A DNA stretch of 64,000 nt from Desulfotalea sp. (GTDB lineage: Bacteria > Desulfobacterota > Desulfobulbia > Desulfobulbales > Desulfocapsaceae). A program made the translations under genes and the position numbers. The notes beneath the pieces were generated by a model. It was not told the DNA's origin. It was given only the letters and a program-made list of their open reading frames with translations, and searched no databases. The stretch is from the NCBI GenBank assembly GCA_002733995.1, contig NVXR01000002.1, positions 217,074-281,073 of the forward strand, given 5' to 3'. Shown piece after piece: positions 53,321 through 61,176 of this stretch (the first letter of the stretch is position 1; the number at the start of each line of letters is the position of its first letter).

Positions 53321-54958
53321 TTACACCGCTTCTCTTTCTTCAAGAAGATTATCGAGCCAATCCGGGTCCATTTCCGGCACCGACGACAGTAGCAGTTGGG
53401 TGTAATCGTGGTGGGGCGGTTGCAGGATCTCATTTTTACTCCCCTGCTCCACAATACGCCCCTTATACATGACCACAATTTCATCTGCGATGGCCTTTAC
53501 TGTAGCAAGATCATGGGTGATAAAAAGGTAAGAAATTCCAAGTTCATTTTGCAGGCGTTGCAGTAGATTAAGAATACCCTCAGCCACCAGTTGATCAAGG
53601 GCGGATGTGACCTCATCACAGATAATCAAATCCGGGTTGGCGGCAAGTGCCCTCGCTATACATATCCGCTGTTTTTCCCCACCTGAAAGCTCCGCCGGGA
53701 AGCGATTAATATAGTGTAGTGGCAGCTCAACCATCTTGAGTAACTCCTCCACCCTCTTCGTTAGCTCTTTGCCTTTCATATTGAAATAGAACGACAGCGG
53801 ACGACCAATAATTGTCTTTATCTTTTGCCGGGGGTTGAGGGCTACATCCGGCATCTGGTAAATCATCTGGAGACGCCGCAAACACTCACGATCTCTGGAT
53901 GCAAGATCGGGTGAAAGGACTTTTTTATTAAAGGTTATCTGGCCTCTGTTTGCGGGCAGCAGTCCGGTTACAATTCGAGCTACCGTGGTTTTTCCGCTCC
54001 CCGATTCACCAACCACCGCCACAGTTTTACGCCGTCTAACCTTAAGATTAATATCTTGCACAACGTTTACATCTTTCTGGTATCCGGCAGACACCCCACT
54101 GATCTCCAGAACCACGTTGGGATCTCTTTCCAGCAAGAGTTTCTTTTCTCCAAGGGATCTAACGGCCAGGAGCCTGCGGGTATAGTCCTCTCTGGGATTA
54201 TCAAGCATCCGACGTGCATCACCTTCTTCTACAAGTTTTCCATGTCGCAAAACCATAATACGATCTGCAAGCTGAGCCACCACAGCCAGGTCATGGGTGA
54301 TATAGATGGCCCCGGTATTAAGCTCTTTGATAACATCCTTAATTGCTACAAGCACTTCAATCTGGGTTGTAACATCAAGGGCTGTAGTAGGTTCGTCAAA
54401 TATGATAATATCAGGATCGGTTGCCATCGCCATTGCCACCATTGCCCTTTGCAACTGTCCCCCCGAGACCTGATGGGGGTAGCGATAACCTATTTTTTCG
54501 GGATGTGGTAAATCCAGTTTTCTATACAAGTCAATTGCCTTGGCAACTGCATCCTTGTAAGACATGAGCCCATGTTGCACCGGCCCTTCTGCAAACTGAT
54601 CTATGAGCCTGTGCGCCGGATTAAATGAGGCGGCTGCACTTTGAGCGACATAGGCAATACGCGAACCACGCAGGTCAATCTGCGCCTGCTCAGACAGCGC
54701 CATCAGATCTATTCCGTCAAAACCAATGCTCCCCGACACAATACGGCAACCACTCTGGGCATAGCCCATGGCGGCAAGACCAAGGGTAGATTTCCCCGCA
54801 CCGGATTCACCAATAAGACCGAGCACCTCTCCACGCTTTAAATGCAAATCCATACTATGAACGATGGGTTTCCATCGTTCACCGTCATAACCTTCAATAT
54901 TGACCTGTTTAATCTCAAGCAGATGTTTGTGTTCCTGTATATCGACAACCTGTCCCAT
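53321..54958 (-). CDS. Double ABC ATPase for peptide/metal uptake (YejF/DppDF-like)
   Basis: A 545-residue protein with two full ATPase halves. Half one: GESGAGKSTLG (Walker A), SGGQLQRAMVAMAMATDPDI, then IFDEPTTALD. Half two: GESGSGKTTVAR, SGGEKQRICIARALAANPDL, ICDEVTSALD (Walker B with the catalytic Glu). It energises the permease pair encoded just upstream, as in YejABEF or DppDF-type importers. AGGAAAAGTAAGACT precedes ATG 54958. Confidence 0.92.
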   Translation of the reverse strand: MGQVVDIQEHKHLLEIKQVNIEGYDGERWKPIVHSMDLHLKRGEVLGLIGESGAGKSTLGLAAMGYAQSGCRIVSGSIGFDGIDLMALSEQAQIDLRGSRIAYVAQSAAASFNPAHRLIDQFAEGPVQHGLMSYKDAVAKAIDLYRKLDLPHPEKIGYRYPHQVSGGQLQRAMVAMAMATDPDIIIFDEPTTALDVTTQIEVLVAIKDVIKELNTGAIYITHDLAVVAQLADRIMVLRHGKLVEEGDARRMLDNPREDYTRRLLAVRSLGEKKLLLERDPNVVLEISGVSAGYQKDVNVVQDINLKVRRRKTVAVVGESGSGKTTVARIVTGLLPANRGQITFNKKVLSPDLASRDRECLRRLQMIYQMPDVALNPRQKIKTIIGRPLSFYFNMKGKELTKRVEELLKMVELPLHYINRFPAELSGGEKQRICIARALAANPDLIICDEVTSALDQLVAEGILNLLQRLQNELGISYLFITHDLATVKAIADEIVVMYKGRIVEQGSKNEILQPPHHDYTQLLLSSVPEMDPDWLDNLLEEREAV

Positions 54959-54999
54959 AGTCTTACTTTTCCTATTTATTTCAAGTTTATCACTATCAT

Positions 55000-55818
55000 T
55001 TACGCGCGCAACATACTGCTTCTTTTAAGCATCCAGTCAACAACGAGGTTGACGCCGATGGTCAGAACCGCAATGGCGAGAGCCGGAAACATCGGCGAAA
55101 AAATTCCAAACGAGATTGCGCCTGCATTCTCCCTGACCATGGAACCCCAATCGGCTGTGGGCGGCTGAATTCCCAGCCCCAGGAAACTGAGTGAACTGAT
55201 GAACAAAAAGACAAAACAGAAGCGAAGACCGAACTCCGCAATCAGAGGTGGTAACGCATTTGGCAAAATTTCATTACACATTATCCACCAGAGCCCCTCA
55301 CCCCTTAAGCGTGCAACTTCTACAAAATCCATCACTTCAATGTCCATAGCCACGGCCCTTGATACGCGAAAAACCCTCGTGGAATCAAGTATGGCAATAA
55401 CAAAAATCAAAGTGGGAATAGACGTACCCAGAACCGATAGCACCATAAGTGCAAAAATTAATGTAGGAAAGGCCATGACAACATCGACAACCCGACCAAG
55501 TAGCTGATCAACCCAGCCCCCGAGAGTCGCTGCCAAAAGGCCGCAACTACAGCCAAAGCCAAAGGAAAGAAATACTATCGCCAGGGCTATGGAGATAGTA
55601 TTTCTGGCCCCATACAGGACACGTGTGAACATATCACGCCCCAGCTGATCGGTCCCTAGGAGGTGTTCAGCACTCATCGGTGCCCACACATCTCCAATAA
55701 GTTCCGTCTCTCCGTATGGTGCAATCTGGGGGGCCAGCAGAACGGTGCCCAGGTTAATCAGTATAATCAACATGCCTATTTTAGCGCTTAGAGGCGATTG
55801 TTTTATTAAGGTTAACAT
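55000..55818 (-). CDS. Oligopeptide-type ABC permease (DppC family)
   Basis: A 272-residue inner-membrane permease with about six helices. The N-terminal GTDQLGRDMFTRVLYGAR and the coupling loop ARLRGEGLWWIMCNEILPNALPP (EAA motif) are classical DppC features. It pairs with the DppB-type permease encoded 16 bases upstream and the fused ATPase downstream. Confidence 0.9.
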   Translation of the reverse strand: MLTLIKQSPLSAKIGMLIILINLGTVLLAPQIAPYGETELIGDVWAPMSAEHLLGTDQLGRDMFTRVLYGARNTISIALAIVFLSFGFGCSCGLLAATLGGWVDQLLGRVVDVVMAFPTLIFALMVLSVLGTSIPTLIFVIAILDSTRVFRVSRAVAMDIEVMDFVEVARLRGEGLWWIMCNEILPNALPPLIAEFGLRFCFVFLFISSLSFLGLGIQPPTADWGSMVRENAGAISFGIFSPMFPALAIAVLTIGVNLVVDWMLKRSSMLRA

Positions 55819-55834
55819 TTGCTGAAACTACTCC

Positions 55835-56791
55835 TTAGCGAGGGTTTCTCAACTTTGGGTTGCTGAGCATTGACAGGACATCCGCCATCAAATTTAAAAA
55901 CACATAGGTACCCGCAAATATCAAGCCGCTCGCCTGAACAACCGGCAGGTCTCTTTTCGAGACGGCATCTACCAATAGCTGCCCAAGTCCTGGATAGACA
56001 AAGACAACCTCCACCACAACAACCCCTACAACCAGATAGGCGAGATTCAACACCACCACATTGATAATGGGAGACAGGGCATTTGGCAGGGCATGCTTGA
56101 TGATAATCCGCCGATTGCTGATCCCTTTAAGCCTTGCCATCTCGATAAATGGACTTGAAAGTACATTTATTATGGCAGCTCGGGTCATACGCATCATGTG
56201 ACCAATAACAACAAGGGCAAGGGTTAGGCAGGGTAAAAAGATGGCATGCAGTTTTGTCAAAAACGACATATCGTCATTGATGGTGCTAATGCACGGGAAG
56301 AGGGGGATCTGTACCGAAAAAAGTGCTATCAAAATATAGGCGACAAAAAATTCAGGCAGTGAGATTGCACTCAAGGTCGTAATTGATATTAAACGGTCAA
56401 ACCAGGAATCACGATAGATCGCTGCGAGCAACCCCAGCATTATGGCAAATGGAATGGCAAACACTGCGGTGGTTACAGCAAGAAACAGGCTGTTGGCAAA
56501 CCTCCAGCCGATAACCTCTGCAATGGGTCGTCCATTGGCCAGGGAATGGCCAAGATCGCCATGCACAAAATCATTTATCCATGAGAAATAGCGCTCGCTC
56601 GCTGGCAGGTCCAGCTTTAACTCTGTTCGGAAAGCCTGTATCGTCTCCGGTGTAGCGTTCTGTCCAAGTATGGCTTCCGCCAAATCACCCGGCAAGGCCT
56701 CTACCCCGACAAAGATTAACAGAGAAATAGCCATTAACGTCAACACACCGAACATAATGCGTTTTGAGATCATTGAAGCAAGTGGATTCAT
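55835..56791 (-). CDS. Oligopeptide-type ABC permease (DppB family)
   Basis: A 318-residue permease. The DppB signature is present: an opening helix, DLAEAILGQNATPE, LGHSLANGRPI, and the EAA loop ARLKGISNRRIIIKHALPNA. It pairs with DppC. It lies 289 bases after the substrate-binding protein gene, with a large hairpin between, so its expression may be lower than that of the binding protein. Confidence 0.9.
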   Translation of the reverse strand: MNPLASMISKRIMFGVLTLMAISLLIFVGVEALPGDLAEAILGQNATPETIQAFRTELKLDLPASERYFSWINDFVHGDLGHSLANGRPIAEVIGWRFANSLFLAVTTAVFAIPFAIMLGLLAAIYRDSWFDRLISITTLSAISLPEFFVAYILIALFSVQIPLFPCISTINDDMSFLTKLHAIFLPCLTLALVVIGHMMRMTRAAIINVLSSPFIEMARLKGISNRRIIIKHALPNALSPIINVVVLNLAYLVVGVVVVEVVFVYPGLGQLLVDAVSKRDLPVVQASGLIFAGTYVFLNLMADVLSMLSNPKLRNPR

Positions 56792-56950
56792 AAAACAAAG
56801 ACCCTATCTTTCTCTCGAAGAGGAACCGGACAGGGACTCCACAGTTTACGGGAAGCCCTGTCGTTTTATTTACTATATTTGCTTTAACTAGAATGAATAT
56901 AATGTCTTACGACATTACAATGGAGAACAAAAACCGGCTGATAACCTTAC

Positions 56951-56985
56951 TTCAGATGTTCTGTGAGCCTACCAGAACATCTGAA
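56951..56985 (-). promoter_or_regulatory. Strong intercistronic hairpin between binding protein and permeases
   Basis: A perfect 13-bp stem (56951-56963, TTCAGATGTTCTG, with 56973-56985) and a 9-base loop lie between the binding-protein stop and the permease start. No T-run follows. Such hairpins commonly stabilise the upstream mRNA and reduce read-through. Confidence 0.7.
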
Positions 56986-57080
56986 ATATGTTGTAAAGAT
57001 GAACGTAGAATTACCCCCAAGACAGCGCAAGAGAGACCTTCAAACCACGTATCCCGACTTCGTTCCCCATCAGCGATGGC

Positions 57081-58673
57081 TTAGGACTTAAACCACCATC
57101 TTTCAGGAGCACGAAATCCATCTAGTTCCCAGTTTACAGACACCGGACCATGGCCAATCTTATCAGAGGTTGCCGCAAGGTCTGCTGCAAACATGGGCAC
57201 AACGACTCCACCGTCGTCACGAACAATACTTTGCATTTCAACATACATAGCCCGTCGTTTTGGTTCATCGAGCTCTGCCCGAGCTGCTATGAGAAGTTCG
57301 TTAAAGCGTTTATTTTTCCAAGAGGTATCGTTCCAGGCAGCATCGGCCGCGTACGCCGTGCTGAACATCATATCTTCAGTGGGCCGACCACCCCACATAA
57401 CAGCACACCATGGTTTCTTCATCCAGACATTGGACCAATATCCATCGTTGGGCTCTCGAATAACGTTAATATTAATTCCAGCTTTTGCGGCTGTTTCTTT
57501 ATAGATAACAGCTGCATCAACCGCGCCGACAAAAGCAGCTTCTGCTGTATGGAAATCAAAAGATGTATTCGTTAATCCGGCTTTTTTCAGATGAAATTTG
57601 GCCTTATCCGGATCAAACTGCCGCTGGGGAAGTTCCGATGCGAAATAACGGCTAGCTGAACTGATCGGATGATCATTACCTATAGAACCATAGCCGCGCA
57701 GGATGGTCTTGAGCATTTGCTCACGGTCAACACCATATTTCAATGCCAAGCGCACGTCATTATTGTTATAGGGGGCGGTATTACACTGCATGGCAAAGGT
57801 GTAATGCTTGAAACCATTTTGACGAATTATCTCAATGCCTTTCATCCTCTTAAGAAGATGTACTGTTTTCAACTCACAACGATTCATGACGTCGATCTGG
57901 CCTGTTTTAAGGGCGTTTGTCCTGGCATTTACATCATTGATACCCAAGGTTTCCACTTCGTCAAAGAATGCCCGATCACTTTTAAAATAGTTGGGATTTC
58001 TGGTGGCTAAAGCACGTACTCCGGGTTCATATTTTTGTAGGATGTAGCCACCGCTGAATATGCCGTCCTTAAAATCACTTGTTGTTGGAACAATAACCAG
58101 GTGATAATCGCTGAGTAAAAAAGGAAAGTCGGCATTAGCACTTTTCAGGATAAACGAAATGCTATATTTACCTTCCTTTTTGATTTCTTGGATGGAATCA
58201 ACAAGCACCTTAGCAGGTGACTTTGTGTCTTTTCCCCGGTGATGGTTGATGGAATAAATAACATCATCCGCGTCCATTGTTTTTCCATTATGAAACTCCA
58301 CGCCTTTACGTAACTTGAAATTCCATATCTTAGTATCCGGCGAACTGTCCCAGCTTTCAGCAAGCTCAGGAATTGGCTTATTCTCGTGATCTATCTCAAC
58401 GAGACAGTTACCAAGCTGACCATTGATCAGGACCTGATTCATCATGTCATTACTGGCTGCAGGATCTATTGTATCAGTGGTCGAACCACCAGAAAGACCG
58501 ATGCGTAGACGTCCCCCCCGACGGGGCTCTGAAGAAGCTGCAAATACGTTTGTAGCAAGGATAGACTGGGAAAGTGCTGCTGTTGCGCCAAGTGCTGCTG
58601 TCTGAGCGATAAACTCCCTTCGTGATACTTTACCTTCTGAAAACAATCTCTTTAATAGTTCCACATCGATCAT
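57081..58673 (-). CDS. Family 5 solute-binding protein with Tat signal
   Basis: A 530-residue periplasmic binding protein of the peptide/nickel (SBP family 5) class. The signal SRREFIAQTAALGA is a twin-arginine Tat signal, so the protein is exported folded. Family motifs include WNFKLRKGVEFHNG, VIYSINHHRG and NNNDVRLALKYGVDREQML. It delivers its ligand to the DppBC-type permeases downstream. Ligand identity is unknown. GGAGATATTTT precedes ATG 58673. Confidence 0.9.
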   Translation of the reverse strand: MIDVELLKRLFSEGKVSRREFIAQTAALGATAALSQSILATNVFAASSEPRRGGRLRIGLSGGSTTDTIDPAASNDMMNQVLINGQLGNCLVEIDHENKPIPELAESWDSSPDTKIWNFKLRKGVEFHNGKTMDADDVIYSINHHRGKDTKSPAKVLVDSIQEIKKEGKYSISFILKSANADFPFLLSDYHLVIVPTTSDFKDGIFSGGYILQKYEPGVRALATRNPNYFKSDRAFFDEVETLGINDVNARTNALKTGQIDVMNRCELKTVHLLKRMKGIEIIRQNGFKHYTFAMQCNTAPYNNNDVRLALKYGVDREQMLKTILRGYGSIGNDHPISSASRYFASELPQRQFDPDKAKFHLKKAGLTNTSFDFHTAEAAFVGAVDAAVIYKETAAKAGININVIREPNDGYWSNVWMKKPWCAVMWGGRPTEDMMFSTAYAADAAWNDTSWKNKRFNELLIAARAELDEPKRRAMYVEMQSIVRDDGGVVVPMFAADLAATSDKIGHGPVSVNWELDGFRAPERWWFKS

Positions 58674-58826
58674 AAAATATCTCCGTTTAAAATGAATAGA
58701 TTGGTTATATATTTTTCAAAATCATAAAATCATAAGAAAGTAGTACATTCAGGCTATGCATCCGCCTGTGGATATCTGGTGCGAAAGAGTAAGCAGCCTT
58801 CCACCCGGTAAAAAAACAATGTTCCC

Positions 58827-59366
58827 TCAGGAATTTTTATCCAAAGATGAGTTGGCAACAGGATCAGTAAGTATCCCGGTTGACAATATTGGTGCTGCGG
58901 TATTCTCTTCGTCGGTCATTAATGATCCAAGAAGTTGAAGAGATGACAGGATCATATTTTTTTGCCAATCATCTATATTTTCAAATTTCTCCAAAAATGT
59001 CTCTTGTAATAGGGATGGCGCCGCTGCAAGAAGCTCTTCACCCGCCGCCGTCTCTTTCACTAATACACGCCTGCGGTCACCCACATCTTTTTCCCGCAGC
59101 ACAAGCCCTTTACGCTCTAAGCGATTCAAAATATCAGTTACAGTCGCCTGTTTGAGGCTGACCAACTTGGCAATTTGGCTAACGGTGTATGCCTTTTCAC
59201 CATGTATCTCTTTCAGAATAATGAGTTGAGGTGTGGTGATTCCATGTTGCCTGACAAGCTGGCGGGAATGCAAGTCAATAGCCTGAATAATACGCCTGAG
59301 GCTAATCAGTACATTGTCTGACAGAGAAACCTGCGCCTTTGCTTTAACGTTTACGTCTTGGGTCAA
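58827..59366 (-). CDS. MarR-family transcriptional regulator
   Basis: A 179-residue winged-helix regulator. HGITTPQLIILKEI, then VSQIAKLVSLKQATVTDILN (recognition helix) and RKGLVLREKDVGDRRRVLV (wing) are typical MarR motifs. It opens the ABC importer operon and probably controls it and itself; two repeat elements upstream fit its operators. The frame allows only TTG at 59366 as a sensible start. Confidence 0.88.
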   Translation of the reverse strand: MTQDVNVKAKAQVSLSDNVLISLRRIIQAIDLHSRQLVRQHGITTPQLIILKEIHGEKAYTVSQIAKLVSLKQATVTDILNRLERKGLVLREKDVGDRRRVLVKETAAGEELLAAAPSLLQETFLEKFENIDDWQKNMILSSLQLLGSLMTDEENTAAPILSTGILTDPVANSSLDKNS

Positions 59367-59379
59367 TTTAGCTCACATT

Positions 59380-59395
59380 TTACATTGGACTCAAT
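59380..59395. promoter_or_regulatory. MarR operator candidate (copy 1)
   Basis: TTACATTGGACTCAAT contains ATTG-GACT-CAAT, a short inverted repeat of the ATTG-n4-CAAT type many MarR dimers use. It lies 14-29 bases upstream of the MarR start. Confidence 0.45.
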
Positions 59396-59509
59396 GCAAT
59401 ATAAGTACATTTACACCGTCGGCTTGCTACGCATTAACCACTCTAACACTCGATTAACCGTATTTTTAGTCCATAATTCATAATAGCCATATCATTTTTG
59501 AGCAATAGA

Positions 59510-59525
59510 TTACATTGGACACGAT
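59510..59525. promoter_or_regulatory. MarR operator candidate (copy 2)
   Basis: TTACATTGGACACGAT repeats copy 1 with the first 11 bases identical and the next several nearly so, 130 bases further upstream. The shared sequence in a promoter region is more than expected for random sequence. Confidence 0.4.
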
Positions 59526-59902
59526 ACATTGTCAAATGTGTTTCCAGGAACTAACCGTTTTGCAGCTTATCGCTAAACAATTAGATCCGCCGCAACGTGC
59601 CCCCACGAGAAAGCCTGCCATTATAGAGTAACACCGTTTACAATTGCCCTCATTACGAGGTAACATAATGGCGCTTTGACCTTTGCAAAAAAGAGGCTTT
59701 AACATGTTAAAAAGCTTCAATTTACATTTGCCAGCAGACCCTGTACTGTGACTGTTTGAGAGGCATCCCTCCCTATCTGTAACCTGCTACCGCTGCCCCC
59801 CCACGGGAGTTGAGCCAAGAGAGAGAAGAAGCCACCGGGCCTTTGCGCAACAGACCCTTAACACCTTAAAGGTGTCATCCGTTACCATGGAAAAGACCAA
59901 CT

Positions 59903-60589
59903 GTGCCGATATCAATTAGCCTCGATAAAACTGAGATTTTTGACGGTTTGACCAATGAACAGATCACTCGTCTGCTTAAACGTGGCAAGGAGGTTAAACT
60001 TCGGCCTAAAAATATACTCTTTCACCAAGGTGACACAGCTGACAGGTGTTTTCTGGTTATCCGGGGACGTTTGAAGTTGACCAAGCTTAACGAGCTAGGT
60101 AAAGAAATAATTCTCAGGTATATAAATTGTGGTGAAATCACTGCTGCAACAGCTGTTTTGAGAAATCAAACATATCCGCTCACCGCTCAATCCATAGATG
60201 AGACAGTCGTTATAGGCTGGGATAAACCGACAATGCTGGCATTAATGCGCCAATATCCTGATATTGCAATCAACCTGCTCGGCATGGTCTATGACCGTAT
60301 TGATGAGGTACAAAACCGCTACCTTGAAATGTGTACCGAGCAAGTGGACCAACGCATAGCTCGATCGCTGCTTCGACTTATGCGCCGGGCTGGCATAAAG
60401 ACACCAGCTGGGATTCACATTGATATCCCTCTTAGTCGACAAAACATTGCAGACTACGCAGGGACGACCATCTACACCGTGAGCCGAACTCTCAGCATGT
60501 GGGAGAAAAAAAACTGGATCACGTCCGGCCGGGAAAAAATTATCATAAAAGACCAGCAGGCCTTAGTCTCGTTAGCTGAAGGCGTTTAA
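59903..60589 (+). CDS. Crp/Fnr-family transcriptional regulator
   Basis: A 228-residue regulator: a cyclic-nucleotide-binding-like beta-roll (about 10-125; ILFHQGDTADRCFLVIRGRL, ILRYINCGEITAATAVL) and a C-terminal winged helix (SRQNIADYAGTTIYTVSRTL). No N-terminal Cys cluster for Fe-S is present, so it is not a classical FNR. GTG 59903 is the start; no better one lies upstream in frame. Targets are unknown; the MMPL gene downstream is separated by 587 bases and a terminator. Confidence 0.9.
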   Translation: MPISISLDKTEIFDGLTNEQITRLLKRGKEVKLRPKNILFHQGDTADRCFLVIRGRLKLTKLNELGKEIILRYINCGEITAATAVLRNQTYPLTAQSIDETVVIGWDKPTMLALMRQYPDIAINLLGMVYDRIDEVQNRYLEMCTEQVDQRIARSLLRLMRRAGIKTPAGIHIDIPLSRQNIADYAGTTIYTVSRTLSMWEKKNWITSGREKIIIKDQQALVSLAEGV

Positions 60590-61176
60590 CGTCTTGCGAC
60601 TACACACCTTACCCCTACGGCCAGCTTGTTTACAAAGTACAAACATGCGAACACCCTCCACAAGGCCCAAGATTGAAGCCTGAAATAATTACAGAGAAAA
60701 CCCTTTCCAGGGGAGTCGCAAATATCAAATATGCCCTTCCCCTCCGTAGCTGTTCTCCCATGCCTCAAATCCCTTGATTTTGAGGGTTGAAGCATGCGGG
60801 TGCAATCTATACAAGACCCACGGGCCTAGTTTGTGTACGAGCAAGCAGTTGTACAAAAAAAAGACATGCCGTTTGTTCCAGCGCAAAGAAGAAACGGGAA
60901 ATTCGGATTATCCTCCATTTCAATATTTGTGAAAAGAAACAGCATGCTCAGATAAAAGAACACCTTTCCTACTGCAAAGAGACAGGTGAGTTATGACCCC
61001 CTAGCGGCCTGTCACCAGTTCGGTGAATTTTTTTCTGGCTTAACCAGCAGTTCTCATTAATTCAGGCGGCTCCAGATTCAAAGTTATTTTGGCAATGAAC
61101 TATAATATGCTATGGTGAACAGCCAAGGACACTTAAGAAACTGGTACTGCAGGTAAAACTCTATCAAGTTTACAAC
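60590..61176. other. Long intergenic region with stem-loops and a terminator
   Basis: A 587-bp gap between the regulator and the MMPL gene (both plus). It contains a nested inverted repeat at 60757-60800 and a terminator at 61012-61034. A 69-codon frame (60787-60996) is not convincing. The terminator 425 bases past the regulator could belong to a small RNA. Confidence 0.5.
61012..61034 (+). terminator. Rho-independent terminator
   Basis: TCACC (61012-61016) and GGTGA (61022-61026) form a short stem followed by an A and seven T bases (61028-61034). Confidence 0.6.

Larger units (their letters stand above)
59367..59902. other. Divergent regulatory region with MarR-like repeat
   Basis: A 536-bp region between the MarR gene (-) and the Crp/Fnr gene (+). 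It holds two copies of TTACATTGGAC at 59380-59390 and 59510-59520. A 62-codon minus-strand frame (59532-59720) has no family likeness and is not called. Confidence 0.5.

Noticed and set aside
59532..59720. 62-codon minus-strand frame upstream of the MarR gene
   Set aside because: No family, poor start context, and it lies in a regulatory region between divergent genes.
60787..60996. 69-codon frame between the Crp/Fnr and MMPL genes
   Set aside because: Unusual composition and no family likeness; the terminator behind it can equally serve a small RNA or the upstream gene.
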